This document shows positions 35,177 through 45,684 of a DNA stretch of 64,000 nt, piece after piece. This DNA is from Membranihabitans maritimus (lineage in GTDB: Bacteria > Bacteroidota > Bacteroidia > Chitinophagales > Saprospiraceae), in NCBI RefSeq assembly GCF_021729145.1, contig NZ_JAJSLW010000001.1:310001-374000 (forward strand), given 5' to 3'. The notes under the pieces are model-generated. The model had not been told where the DNA came from. It worked only from the letters and a program-made list of their open reading frames with translations, and searched no databases. Each line of letters starts with the position of its first letter. Within the stretch, counting starts at the first letter, position 1. Both the position numbers and the translations under genes were made by a program.

Positions 35177-37522
35177 TTAAGCTAGTCGAGCAAATCCTTT
35201 TTTGTTATTTTTATTTTGGAAAACTTCATTTTCTATTTCTCCATTGATTACCATATCATTCAATTCACAAAGCACTGCATCCATAGAAATTAGAAGTTTC
35301 CTGATATGTTCCTCTTGGTGTGCATGCATTAGATAAAACAATGAGGACACTAAAAAACCTTGTTTAAGCATCTTTCTAATAAAAAGAACTTTCATAATCT
35401 GCGAGTGTTCTCCTGATAAAAAAGTCATCGTAGGAGAAACCGGCATTCCTCCAATTTTTATTTCACACTCGGGGTATTTTTGTGCTAATTCTTTAAGCTG
35501 TTTTTGAAACGCCTCACCTTTTTTCCAAAGCGTTGCTTGAATATTCAATTCCTGTATCTTATTTAATACTGCCAAGGCAGCTGACGTACCTACTCCATCA
35601 GTCCAATAGCTTGAAGAGATAAAACTATTTTCTGATCCTTCCATGACTTCCTTTTTTCCAACAATGGCACCGAAAGGATACCCGTTACTCATTGCTTTAG
35701 CATAAACCACTATATCCGGATGTAGATTAATGTTCATATGCGCTCCGGGATAGCCATACCGCAACCCACTGGTAATTTCATCAACAATCAAAATAATTCC
35801 TTTGTCCCTACAAGTTCGAACAATATGTTCTATAAAATTCGGATCAGGATACTGGGATCTCATGGGTTCCATAACCACGGCAGCCAGATTGGAACCATGT
35901 TGATCAATTGCATTGTCGAAACTCTCAAGGTCATTATATTTAAAAGGAGCTGAAGTTCCTTTTAACTCTCTCGGAACACCTGTAGGTTCTAGTCCGGGTA
36001 TAAGGTGACCGTCAAGGGCACTGGTTTCACCAATATTTGCTGCAAGATACCAATCGTGCCAACCGTGATACCCACAGAAAGCAATTCCACTATTACCTGT
36101 CTTAGCTCTTGCAATTCGAATGGCAATACTCATGCTCTCTCCTCCCGTCCTGGCGAATTTGACTTTTCCTCCTTCTGCCCATGGATGTAATTTCAATAAT
36201 TCTTTTGCTAAGATTACTTCATCCGGATTAATAAGAGAACAGTAACTTCCCATAGACATTCTTCTCGTCACTGAGGCATTGACATCCGGATCGGCATAGC
36301 CTAACATTATCGAACCAACTCCTCCAACAAAGTCTATAAACTTTCTTCCATCCAAATCCCATACTTCACAACCTTTGCATTTGCTATAATAAGCGGGCCA
36401 ATTTTCCTCGTCAAACATTTCCGATCTTTTGGACATCAACCCCGTACCACCTGCAATAACCTTTCGTGCTTCTTTCCAAAGGTCAGATCCTGTATTTTTT
36501 TCCTTTTTTATATTTGTATGCGTAATTGAATCCAACAGATTAATTGCATTGTTAAAAAAAATATTATTTATATCAGCTTTTGATAGTCCACCTATTTCAC
36601 AAGCTTCTTTTAAGGCCATAAGTGATTCAATGCCAACTAAAGTCATTTGGGTGCTGGTCGGTGCAGAAAAACCTTTTTTCAATATTTCAGGATGTAACCA
36701 AAAAAAATGCTCTCCTGTTGTAACACATCTACCACGCATTTCACTTACGGGAAAATCAGAGCCCCATAAAATACGATTAGGTCCCAGGCTTTTGATCGCA
36801 GCTGAAAAGGCTTCTTTCTCACAAATAGCAGAAGTATCAACGAATACATTTTCCAGGTCAAATATCTTTTCCAGCCCTCTTTGCCCTGTCCTATAATTAA
36901 AACTTCTGGCTACATGTGCTAATATAATCTTTACCCGACCATATTTTCTACTCAACCTTCGCAATTCATCTTGATTATTCTGATCTGCTATACCCTGCTC
37001 TCTTACAATATGCAACATGATAACTCCTCCTATATCATGAAGGAGCTCCCACATCCATTCTGGTGCATACTCTGTTATGGATGCATTCATCGTATCTGCA
37101 CGATCAGCATATACATGATAAACCTTTATACCAATAAATTTTCTGCTATTCAATTCTTCCGCAACTACTGTAGGGTCGTCGTCAGGACTAACCAATTTTA
37201 GCCCATAGTTCTTATTCCCAAGATCACTTTTTATTTCATTTAATATCCAGGCGTCTATCTCTTTCCTTTTACCACTCTTATGGGGCATGCCGAAAAACAA
37301 CCCCTGTATAGACTCGTGACCAATTGTTCTTTTAATTGAATCCTTATATTCTCTTAACCCCAGAGTATGTTCCTTCTCAAGCCATGAAAATGATCCTTCT
37401 TTATAATGTAGCGAATTATATAGATGCCCGTGGATATCGAAAACCTTCGATGGAACAAAATCTTTAATTTCCTTCGTGATAAGATGCTCGTCTGTTCTAT
37501 TTATCTCTTTATTAAACCGCAT
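35177..37522 (-). CDS. amidohydrolase - class III aminotransferase fusion
   Basis: A 781-residue two-domain cytosolic protein with no signal. Residues about 25-335 are a COG2159-type amidohydrolase with D29-I-H31-G-H33, H171 (VIMLHIV), H203 (IILAHVA) and D256 (LWGSDFP). Residues about 345-770 are a glutamate-1-semialdehyde-aminomutase-like class III PLP domain with GYHGWHDWY, D581-E582 and Schiff-base K609 (YAKAMSNG). Both active sites look intact. The gene is tightly packed (6 and 20 bases) between propeller paralogues of a PUL. A bifunctional enzyme that hydrolyses and then transaminates or isomerises one metabolite is the natural reading. A fusion of these two families is not one I know. 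Confidence 0.88.
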   Translation of the reverse strand: MRFNKEINRTDEHLITKEIKDFVPSKVFDIHGHLYNSLHYKEGSFSWLEKEHTLGLREYKDSIKRTIGHESIQGLFFGMPHKSGKRKEIDAWILNEIKSDLGNKNYGLKLVSPDDDPTVVAEELNSRKFIGIKVYHVYADRADTMNASITEYAPEWMWELLHDIGGVIMLHIVREQGIADQNNQDELRRLSRKYGRVKIILAHVARSFNYRTGQRGLEKIFDLENVFVDTSAICEKEAFSAAIKSLGPNRILWGSDFPVSEMRGRCVTTGEHFFWLHPEILKKGFSAPTSTQMTLVGIESLMALKEACEIGGLSKADINNIFFNNAINLLDSITHTNIKKEKNTGSDLWKEARKVIAGGTGLMSKRSEMFDEENWPAYYSKCKGCEVWDLDGRKFIDFVGGVGSIMLGYADPDVNASVTRRMSMGSYCSLINPDEVILAKELLKLHPWAEGGKVKFARTGGESMSIAIRIARAKTGNSGIAFCGYHGWHDWYLAANIGETSALDGHLIPGLEPTGVPRELKGTSAPFKYNDLESFDNAIDQHGSNLAAVVMEPMRSQYPDPNFIEHIVRTCRDKGIILIVDEITSGLRYGYPGAHMNINLHPDIVVYAKAMSNGYPFGAIVGKKEVMEGSENSFISSSYWTDGVGTSAALAVLNKIQELNIQATLWKKGEAFQKQLKELAQKYPECEIKIGGMPVSPTMTFLSGEHSQIMKVLFIRKMLKQGFLVSSLFYLMHAHQEEHIRKLLISMDAVLCELNDMVINGEIENEVFQNKNNKKGFARLA

Positions 37523-37541
37523 ATTTTTAAATTAGGAAAGG

Positions 37542-38984
37542 TTAATTAAACTTAAATGAAAATAAATCAGCATCCTTTAGAAAAAATTTCAATCGAATTT
37601 CTCTTGATGCCAATTTACTTACATCTGTTTTTCCATTCCAACTAACTGTCCTTTTTATTTCATTTCCAATTATTTCTTGACATTCGGATAAAGTGTAGTC
37701 CGGAATGGGTTCTCCGTTTATATCCTGAATTTCGATTTTTATACTACCCGCTGCAGATGTTGAATAATTCAATTCTAATTCTTTTCCTTCAAAAATAAAT
37801 GGTTTTGTAACGAATATTCCTCCTGTGTAATCAGCATTCAATGAAGCAAAACCATCAATTCTGATCGAATAACGTGAAAGATGAGCGGTTGGTTGGGCAT
37901 AATCCTCGTTTACATAAATTGACATTTCAGTATCACTTGTCTGTACAACATTCAAGGCAGGGTAGTTAGTTCTAGACACCCAATTTTCCAATCCAATTCC
38001 CGGCCGAATAAATGACTCCATAAAAGTACGATCATATTCGTTCCCACCGCGACTCGTCATAAAAATTGCATCTGAACAATCTTTGTAATACTTAGGATTG
38101 ACATTCAACTGTGCAGCTTGTTGGTCAGAAACCACCTGCCTATTCGGCATAAATCGAGCACCAATAGCCACATATATATGTGGTGCCCTGTAATAAGGAC
38201 TGGTTTGTTGCGTATATAAATGTTCATAAGGTGTTTCTCCAAAGGTCATCTTTTCCGGAGCAGACCAATGAATAAAATCTTCAGAGGTGCTTCTACTTAC
38301 CGTTCTAATTCCAGTATACCCTTCTCCTGTCCAAGTCCTAAAATACACTATATATTTTTTTTCAGATTCAGACCAGAAAACTACATTTTGTGAATCAAAA
38401 ATTCCCTCGGTAAAAATAGGTTTTTCACTAATTTTCTTCCATTTCAAACCATCTTTTGAAACAAAGCCAATCAAGCCACTTTCAAGTGTACCGCCTATCG
38501 CTTTATATTTTTCATCCGTATCACAATCAGGATTTTTATCAATAAATGGGCTAAAATTATGAGTTACAGGTGCTGCATTCGCAAGAATCACATTATTCTC
38601 TAACGTACCATTGATCTCATAAATTCCTAATTTGGGTTTCACCCAATGAACTCCATCCATAGACTCTGCTACACAAGTAACCTCTCTAGAATTGCCATCC
38701 TCCCCTGCTATTGGGACACCTCTGTAATAGGCTCTATATATATTCCCGTCCTTAATTATAGTAGTGTATAAACTGAAGGCTCCTTCCCACGGTTTATCAA
38801 AATATAATACCTTTCCCTTTCTTTTCGGTTGATGAAGTTTAAAATCAATATTATCTTTTTCCTCTAATAAGAAATCATCGATAAATAGTTCTCGTTTGTT
38901 ATCGATTGAAATAACTTCTTGTCCAAAACAAAAATATACTTGAAAAAATAATATTGCTGTTACTACCTGTATTGTTCTTATCAT
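37542..38984 (-). CDS. five-bladed-propeller glycoside hydrolase-like protein, paralogue 3
   Basis: A 480-residue exported protein (signal 1-21) with the same architecture and blocks as the two paralogues downstream (RELFIDDFLLEE, THNFSPFIDKNPDCD, HLYTQQTSPYYRAP, DCSDAIFMTSRGG). It is clearly diverged at DNA level and took no part in the recent conversion. It lies between the more distant paralogue at 39003 and the fusion gene. Confidence 0.8.
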   Translation of the reverse strand: MIRTIQVVTAILFFQVYFCFGQEVISIDNKRELFIDDFLLEEKDNIDFKLHQPKRKGKVLYFDKPWEGAFSLYTTIIKDGNIYRAYYRGVPIAGEDGNSREVTCVAESMDGVHWVKPKLGIYEINGTLENNVILANAAPVTHNFSPFIDKNPDCDTDEKYKAIGGTLESGLIGFVSKDGLKWKKISEKPIFTEGIFDSQNVVFWSESEKKYIVYFRTWTGEGYTGIRTVSRSTSEDFIHWSAPEKMTFGETPYEHLYTQQTSPYYRAPHIYVAIGARFMPNRQVVSDQQAAQLNVNPKYYKDCSDAIFMTSRGGNEYDRTFMESFIRPGIGLENWVSRTNYPALNVVQTSDTEMSIYVNEDYAQPTAHLSRYSIRIDGFASLNADYTGGIFVTKPFIFEGKELELNYSTSAAGSIKIEIQDINGEPIPDYTLSECQEIIGNEIKRTVSWNGKTDVSKLASREIRLKFFLKDADLFSFKFN

Positions 38985-39002
38985 TTAATTTATGTTTAAA
39001 AT

Positions 39003-40529
39003 TTATTTAAATTGAAATGAATATAATTCACAATCTCTCATCAAAAACCTGAGTCGGATTGGTTGACCATTTAAATCTTCAAGATCTTCCTTACTATTCC
39101 AATTCACTAAATGTCGCACTGAATTACCTACGACCCAATCACATTCTTCTTTGGTAAACCCTGAAATAATATTTCCGTCGTTATCCAGAATCTCTACTCG
39201 AATACTCCCTCCGGCTCCGGTATCCGCATTTAGTTCAAGTGAATTACCTGAAAAAATAATTGGTTTTGTAACAACCTCTCCCTTACCGTTGTAAGATGCG
39301 TTTAGTGAGACAAAACCATCCAAACGCAAAATAGCCCGGCTTATAGCTGCTTCCTTCTTACCTCCTTCAGCATATGGATCCACTCTTCCAGCCCGGTCCC
39401 AGTTAACCCCACAATAATAAATCCAAATCTCGTCCCCCATGATTATAGGGTTGGGCATAGCCCAAATTTGTTTCGAATCAAACCTGCCTAAAGGACCGGG
39501 GGACATAAACGGTCTTCTTTCTCCGACTCTTTTGAAATCGATACTATTTCTACTAACTGCTAACCTAATATCACGCATCCCCGGTTCTTCAGTCCCTTGA
39601 TACTCGGTATTGGGATTCCAATGCCAAAACGATTGAGCCAACATTATATACACGTCTTCATATATAAAAACTGTTGCTCCGTAATAATCAACCGTATTCC
39701 CACGTTCTTGAACATCTGAATACTTACTTTTATCCTGAATATCCGGCAAAATAGCAAGTCCAGTATTTTTTATGTCAGAAAAATTATTACTCATAATTGC
39801 TCGTCTTACGCCTCTTTGTCTAATACCGTTATTTTCCAAAAAATAACGACCATAGAACAAATACTCTTGAAGGCTTTCATCCCAAAAGATAATTGTCTGC
39901 GTATCATGAGGGCCCCGAGGATCAATATCTGAATATAAATTCCAATGTATTCCATCCGGGGAACTGTGCATATAAAATTTACCTGAAGGATAAACTTTTG
40001 CTTGCGTTTTATATCTATTTTCAGGTGAAGCTTTAGGATCCTGCCAAACGGAACTACCTCCGATCATACCAGGAATTACAACGTTGTTTTTTTTACTTCC
40101 ATCAATACTATGTAATCCTAAACTAGGCTTTACAAAATAAATGCCATCATTAGATTCTGCGTATCCAATGTGTCTATCGTGATCATATGGATTATCTTCA
40201 CTTTTAGGCCGAAAGAAGTCGTACCAAATTTTAACTTTATCACTCTCTTTATCTTTTAGAACACTTGAATACAAATAGACATAGCCCCCTTTTTCAAAGG
40301 GAAGATCTGCTATCAATAATTCTTCTCCCCCAGAATAAGGGGAGTGCATTTCAAAATCAACATCATTTGAGAAATCAATTAAGGCATCATCAATAAATAA
40401 TTGTTTTGACTTGCCAATATTTACAATTTCACTTTGCTCTCCAACTTCGACTTTAGTTTGAGAAAAACCTTCAAATTTTATAAAAATAAATATCAATAAA
40501 TGAATCCAATAAATTTTATTTATCAACAT
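39003..40529 (-). CDS. divergent propeller glycoside hydrolase-like protein, paralogue 4
   Basis: A 508-residue exported protein. The ATG at 40529 is preferred over a TTG four codons upstream. It keeps the family frame: KQLFIDDALIDF near the start, SPDGIHWNLY, HDTQTIIFWDESLQEYLFYGRY, then LRLDGFVSLNASY and a C-terminal sandwich with GNSLELNADTGAGGSIRVEI. The middle (WAMPNPIIMGDEIWIYYCG) differs strongly from the other three, so its substrate is probably different. It is the first enzyme after susD, separated by a 456-base gap. Confidence 0.78.
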   Translation of the reverse strand: MLINKIYWIHLLIFIFIKFEGFSQTKVEVGEQSEIVNIGKSKQLFIDDALIDFSNDVDFEMHSPYSGGEELLIADLPFEKGGYVYLYSSVLKDKESDKVKIWYDFFRPKSEDNPYDHDRHIGYAESNDGIYFVKPSLGLHSIDGSKKNNVVIPGMIGGSSVWQDPKASPENRYKTQAKVYPSGKFYMHSSPDGIHWNLYSDIDPRGPHDTQTIIFWDESLQEYLFYGRYFLENNGIRQRGVRRAIMSNNFSDIKNTGLAILPDIQDKSKYSDVQERGNTVDYYGATVFIYEDVYIMLAQSFWHWNPNTEYQGTEEPGMRDIRLAVSRNSIDFKRVGERRPFMSPGPLGRFDSKQIWAMPNPIIMGDEIWIYYCGVNWDRAGRVDPYAEGGKKEAAISRAILRLDGFVSLNASYNGKGEVVTKPIIFSGNSLELNADTGAGGSIRVEILDNDGNIISGFTKEECDWVVGNSVRHLVNWNSKEDLEDLNGQPIRLRFLMRDCELYSFQFK

Positions 40530-40985
40530 ATTTGATAGCAATTGATAATATTATATTAATCTATCCTTTAAAAAACATACCCTATATCCCAATAAAAATC
40601 TAGGATATTGCTATAATTAACCATAAAAAAATATGGTATTTTAAAATTGTATTCGCCGTCCTATTTATCACTCTTTTATAAAATGTATACGCACCATATT
40701 TATTTCTATAAAGTTCCTTGCCCATAGCACCGACAAACAGAAAATCTTTATCAGGTTACAATCAATTTTTAATTACGTATTATTCACCAATTTGAGGTAT
40801 AATTACTTTCCATACTTAATCTTGAAAAAAAGAAACCCGAATGTCAGAAAACGATATTTTATATGTATTTAACCCTGATTATCCACCAAGGGTTTAATCA
40901 ATATTATACTCCTGCAAGCACATTCTTTCTTACATCGATTCCAAACTAATTACCCAAAGGATTATGGATTAACAAAGTTAATATT
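40530..40985. other. gap between second susD and enzyme genes
   Basis: AT-rich, no gene seen. A weak inverted repeat AACCCT/AGGGTT lies at 40871-40876 and 40889-40894. It could hold a processing site or a second promoter that uncouples susCD from the enzyme genes. Confidence 0.35.
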
Positions 40986-42461
40986 TTAATACCCTTGATT
41001 TTGTGAAATCTTAGGCTCTAGGGCAAGTATGGATTCCGATATGGGGAATAATTCCAAATACTTATCACTACTTCTATCCTGGAGTGAAGGGACTAATTCA
41101 AATGCCTTATCAAAACGCAAAAGATCGAACCACCTCTTTCCTTCAAATGAGAACTCAAGTAATCTTTCTTGCAAAATTATTTCATCATTGTATTCGCGTG
41201 TTCCATTCTCAAATCTAAATTGCTCAAAGTTTTCGCCATATGCTCTTTCCCTGATTTGATTTATTTCCAAAGATGGGTCTTCTCCGAGCGCATTCTTAAT
41301 TTCTGCTTTTAATAATAATACATCCGCATATCTATAAATTACTACATCATCTACAAATAATCTAACACCTCCAGTTATAGTGCCATCATATTTAGAACAA
41401 AAAGTCGTGTAGTATTGAACTTCACCTGAATCTTCAATGGTATACACATCTTTAAAAGTAGCTCCATTGCCTCTTTGATCCAACTCACTAAACTGGGACC
41501 TGACTAATTCGGAAATTGTATAATTTCCCCCGACAGTTCCCATTGTTCCAATGGCTTCTGCACTTTCCTGGGTAAGATTTGATGGCACATAACCATTGGC
41601 CATATAAGATTCTCGTCCCCAATTTTCACCAGGTTCAAACTCCTGGAATCGAATAGCAAATAAAATCTCACTATTCCCTTTGTTATCGTAGTTAAAGATA
41701 CTATTATAATCCTCCAAGAGTTCAACGTTCGCAGATTCTACCTCATTCAAAGCAGTAAGTGCACTGTTTAAATCAGCTTCACCTCCGTTTAATTTTTTAG
41801 CTGTCCAAAGGTATACGTCAGCTTTAAGGGTATTTACTGAAGGTTTCGACCATTCGAATCTACCTTCTGGAATGGAATTATCTTTGAATAAAATCAGTGC
41901 TTCATCAATATCAGATTTAATTAATGTAAATACTTCTTCTATAGGTCGTCTCTCCTTCTGTATGGATGCTGGAGAAAAGTCTGTAGTAGGTTCAGTTATA
42001 ATTACAGATTCACCCCACAATCTTGTAATCCAGTAATAGGAAAAGGCGCGCATAGCATACGCTTGTGCTAATATTTTATTCTTATCATTCTCATTTATAA
42101 ATTCTATTTCCGGGACGTAATTAATAATTAAATTAGCATGATGTATTAAGGTATATAATCCATTCCATCCTGCTCCAGAATTATTAGCATCTAATAGGTT
42201 TTCCCAATAAATATTAGGACCCGTTCCAAAACTCCATCCCATAATTTCGCTTCTACCATCACCCCAATATAATAAACTGCTATTGTCGGCTAATACTCTT
42301 AATCTGTCATACATGCCATATAATGCCCCTGTAGCATCATCAGGGGTTTTCCAGAATGTTGCATCTGAAATATTACTTATTGGTTCTAAATTAAGTTCTT
42401 CATCACAGGAAGAAATAGTAAATAAAATGATTATAGGTATAAATATTCTTAACGTCTTCAT
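40986..42461 (-). CDS. SusD/RagB-family lipoprotein (second PUL)
   Basis: A 491-residue surface lipoprotein with lipobox ISSC (Cys19), then the SusD start EELNLEPISNISDATFWKTPDDATGA broken as NLEPISNISDATFW and TPDDATGALYGMYD. TPR-type helices follow (AQAYAMRAFSYYWITRLWG), and the C-terminal RagB block is VVIYRYADVLLLKAE and EINQIRERAYG. It lies 10 bases after its susC and belongs to the propeller PUL. Confidence 0.95.
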   Translation of the reverse strand: MKTLRIFIPIIILFTISSCDEELNLEPISNISDATFWKTPDDATGALYGMYDRLRVLADNSSLLYWGDGRSEIMGWSFGTGPNIYWENLLDANNSGAGWNGLYTLIHHANLIINYVPEIEFINENDKNKILAQAYAMRAFSYYWITRLWGESVIITEPTTDFSPASIQKERRPIEEVFTLIKSDIDEALILFKDNSIPEGRFEWSKPSVNTLKADVYLWTAKKLNGGEADLNSALTALNEVESANVELLEDYNSIFNYDNKGNSEILFAIRFQEFEPGENWGRESYMANGYVPSNLTQESAEAIGTMGTVGGNYTISELVRSQFSELDQRGNGATFKDVYTIEDSGEVQYYTTFCSKYDGTITGGVRLFVDDVVIYRYADVLLLKAEIKNALGEDPSLEINQIRERAYGENFEQFRFENGTREYNDEIILQERLLEFSFEGKRWFDLLRFDKAFELVPSLQDRSSDKYLELFPISESILALEPKISQNQGY

Positions 42462-42471
42462 ATCGTTTATT

Positions 42472-45400
42472 TTAAAAGTTTACTCTAAGTCCAAACACCA
42501 CATTTTTAGGTATAGGATAAGTTCCTGCATCTCTACCGCCATCCTCCGGACTCAGTCCTCTAAATTTGGTAAAATAATGTAAATTATTCCCAGTTGCATT
42601 TAAACTTAAATTTGATAATCCGGTTCTTTCAATCAATTTTTTGGGAAAGGAATAAGATAGGGTTAGCTCTCTTAGCGCAAGAAAATTACCCGGCTGATAA
42701 AATATAGAATTCCCTCCATTTACATCTCCCTGAGTCCTTGCTATATTTCTCTGAGTTTGTTGATCTGCCCAGTATACTTGAGGATACGAAGCATTATCAC
42801 CTGGCTCCTGCCAAGAATCATACACATCTGATGTTAAACCACTTCTCGTGCCATATACAGCCAAAATTAATGCTCTGGACCAGTCATATTTAGTATGCCC
42901 TACTGTATAATCCATTCTAATACCTAAAGTGAAATTTCTATAATTAAAGTAGTTTGAAATACCACCAGTCCAAGTTGGATACACATTTCCCATATAGACA
43001 CGATCTCTTAAATCAATAACCCCATTATTATCAACATCCTTCCACTTAACATCACCACCGTATTTTGTTTTGTCTGTAACAGTCACTATCATATCCACAA
43101 CGGGGTCTTCCATAGCTTCTTCATCCGTTGCATATATTTTTTCTTGAACAAACCCATAGATATTACCAAGTGCCTGTCCTTCCTGAATTCCTCCTTGCCA
43201 GGAATAATCATTAATGGAGGGATCCCACAAATAATAACCCCCAACCCTATTATTCTCTATTCCATTATCAGGTAATTCAACAACTTTATTTTTCACAAAT
43301 GAAGCATTAAATGACAAATCCCATTGAAAATCAGATGTTGATGGAAGAATTTTTGACATAACTTCAATTTCAAATCCTTTATTTTCCAAGCTCCCCAAAT
43401 TTGTTCTGATACTACTGAAACCAGTTGTGGGTGGCAATGGGAGGCTTGTCAACAAATTATCTGTTATTCGACTATAGATATCTGAAATAATATTTATTCT
43501 ATCATTAAACAAGCCAATATCAACTCCAAAATTAACTGTTTTAGATCTTTCCCACTGAAGTTGCGGGTTGGCCAAAACAGTATTTAAAATAGCAGAATTA
43601 CCTCCGTACTGCCTTCCAACACTATAAACTCCTTGTGATTCATAATCTCCTAAACCAGAAATATTTCCATTGACACCATAACTACCTCTCAATTTCAATC
43701 GGGATAATAAATCAGATGTATTCCAAAAATCTTCACGGTGTAAATTCCAACCTAATGATACTCCCGGAAAAAAGCCCCACTTGTAATTCTCACCTAAGTT
43801 AGAAGCCCCATCATATCTACCGTTTAAAGAAACTAAATATTTTTGGTCAAAATTATAGTTTAATCTAGCAAAATAACCTAAAATCAATTGTTGTGATTCA
43901 AAGCCACTAACAGATACTGGGACAGCCGACGCATTTAACGTTGGTATCAAATCAGATGCAGCACCTTGTCCCCTAGCGTCCAAAGAACTATTCTCTCTAT
44001 TAAAATACGAAAATCCACCTTTGATCGAGAAATTATGCGTATTATTAATAGACTTAATATAGGACAAAATCGCATCAGCCTGGTATTGCGTAAGATTAGA
44101 ATGATATCCTGTGGCTGTTCTTGTATCCACAAATGTTGTAGGACTATTAATGTATGATGCTTGTTGAAAAAACCGCTCATTTATTGCAGTACTAAACATA
44201 GATATTTGTGGTTCAAATGACAACCCAGGTAAAATATCCCAATCAGCACCTATTGCAATAGTTAAGTTATCTTCACCATTTTTAATGTCCTGGGAATTAT
44301 TATAATACTCGGGATTTCTATATGAAGGATGGGCATTTCTGGCCAAGGTTCCGTCTTCCAGTCTATATTTTGCAGTAGGTGCAATAGCTTGCCCCCTTTC
44401 ATAACCCCATCCTTCACCTCGATGTGACGATTTTGAAAATATCAATCTGCTATATGCGGTAAGATCATCTCTAATTTTTAAATCGCCATTAAAATTCAAA
44501 GAAAATCGATTGTAGAAAGTACCTATTGCAGTGCCTTCATTATCTAAATATCCTAAACCTAAATTGAAAGTACCTTTATCATTCCCTCCCGAAAATGACA
44601 ATGAATGATCGTGAGAAACACCAGTTCTAAAAAGTACATCTTGCCAATCTGTGCCTTTAAATATAATAGTTTTGGATGGATCTACCGGATCAGGCATGCT
44701 TTCCCATCCTTCATTCAATTTGTGTTCATTTTCTGAAGTTAAATATTGAGTTGTATAGGATGTATTTGCTGTAAGGTCATTTCCAGTACCTCCCGGAGTG
44801 GCCTGATCTAATAAACTTAATCTTTCAGGAATTTTTCTCGAAATAGCAACAACCCCTTGCCTGTAGAATTTAATAAAATCACGAGCGGGAACCATATCAT
44901 ATGTTTTCCCTACTTGCGAAAACATTAGATTATAATTATAACTGATTTTATTATTTCCTGATTCTCCGGATTTAGTCGTTATAACTACTACTCCATTTGA
45001 TCCCCTTGCCCCATAAATAGCTGTAGACGCAGCATCTTTTAGTACTTGTATTGATTCAATATCGTTAGCATCAATATTATCCATATTCGACCTAATAACA
45101 CCATCTATAACATATAGAGGTGAAGCTCCATTTGGGTTATTGATAGAAGTCCCACCTCTCACAATTATACGTGGAGATGCTCCAGGCTGGCCTGTAGTAG
45201 TTTGAACCCTAACTCCCGAAACAGCGCCCTGCATAGCAGTCGCGGCGTTAGCATATGGAACATTCTCTAATACCTTTTCATCTAACTTGGTAACAGATGT
45301 TGTCAATTCCTCCCGAGACTGCGACCCATACCCCACAACTACCACTTCATCCAACACTTCAGAATCAGATTCCAAAGTGATTGTCATGTTCGATTCTCCA

Positions 45401-45684
45401 CTGATTGGTAATGTTATTGTTTTATACCCTATATAACTAATTACCAGGGCATCTGAATCCAATTTCACGTTCTGCAATGTAAACTCACCTTCAAAATCCG
45501 TCGAAGTCCCATTGTTCGTGCCTTCCACCAGCACATTGACGCCTATCAGGGGTTCACCGGCCTGATCCGTAACCTTCCCCGTTACCTGCCCCTGGCTTTC
45601 CTGTGCCGTCACTGTAAGGTTTGTAAATAAGCAGAGTATAAATACTCCCACTTGAAGAATAATATGAATTAAAGTTGTCTTCAT
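42472..45684 (-). CDS. SusC/RagA TonB-dependent receptor (second PUL)
   Basis: A 1070-residue outer-membrane importer. Signal peptide 1-28, carboxypeptidase-D regulatory-like domain (about 33-110), TonB-box-like DEVVVVGYG, plug with VLKDAASTAIYGARGSNG, and a full barrel ending VVFGLRVNF. It has no STN domain, unlike the first SusC, so it is not expected to signal through FecR; no sigma or anti-sigma pair lies next to it. A promoter-like TAAGTTTG (45724-45731 on the minus strand) is 40 bases upstream. Confidence 0.96.
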   Translation of the reverse strand: MKTTLIHIILQVGVFILCLFTNLTVTAQESQGQVTGKVTDQAGEPLIGVNVLVEGTNNGTSTDFEGEFTLQNVKLDSDALVISYIGYKTITLPISGESNMTITLESDSEVLDEVVVVGYGSQSREELTTSVTKLDEKVLENVPYANAATAMQGAVSGVRVQTTTGQPGASPRIIVRGGTSINNPNGASPLYVIDGVIRSNMDNIDANDIESIQVLKDAASTAIYGARGSNGVVVITTKSGESGNNKISYNYNLMFSQVGKTYDMVPARDFIKFYRQGVVAISRKIPERLSLLDQATPGGTGNDLTANTSYTTQYLTSENEHKLNEGWESMPDPVDPSKTIIFKGTDWQDVLFRTGVSHDHSLSFSGGNDKGTFNLGLGYLDNEGTAIGTFYNRFSLNFNGDLKIRDDLTAYSRLIFSKSSHRGEGWGYERGQAIAPTAKYRLEDGTLARNAHPSYRNPEYYNNSQDIKNGEDNLTIAIGADWDILPGLSFEPQISMFSTAINERFFQQASYINSPTTFVDTRTATGYHSNLTQYQADAILSYIKSINNTHNFSIKGGFSYFNRENSSLDARGQGAASDLIPTLNASAVPVSVSGFESQQLILGYFARLNYNFDQKYLVSLNGRYDGASNLGENYKWGFFPGVSLGWNLHREDFWNTSDLLSRLKLRGSYGVNGNISGLGDYESQGVYSVGRQYGGNSAILNTVLANPQLQWERSKTVNFGVDIGLFNDRINIISDIYSRITDNLLTSLPLPPTTGFSSIRTNLGSLENKGFEIEVMSKILPSTSDFQWDLSFNASFVKNKVVELPDNGIENNRVGGYYLWDPSINDYSWQGGIQEGQALGNIYGFVQEKIYATDEEAMEDPVVDMIVTVTDKTKYGGDVKWKDVDNNGVIDLRDRVYMGNVYPTWTGGISNYFNYRNFTLGIRMDYTVGHTKYDWSRALILAVYGTRSGLTSDVYDSWQEPGDNASYPQVYWADQQTQRNIARTQGDVNGGNSIFYQPGNFLALRELTLSYSFPKKLIERTGLSNLSLNATGNNLHYFTKFRGLSPEDGGRDAGTYPIPKNVVFGLRVNF

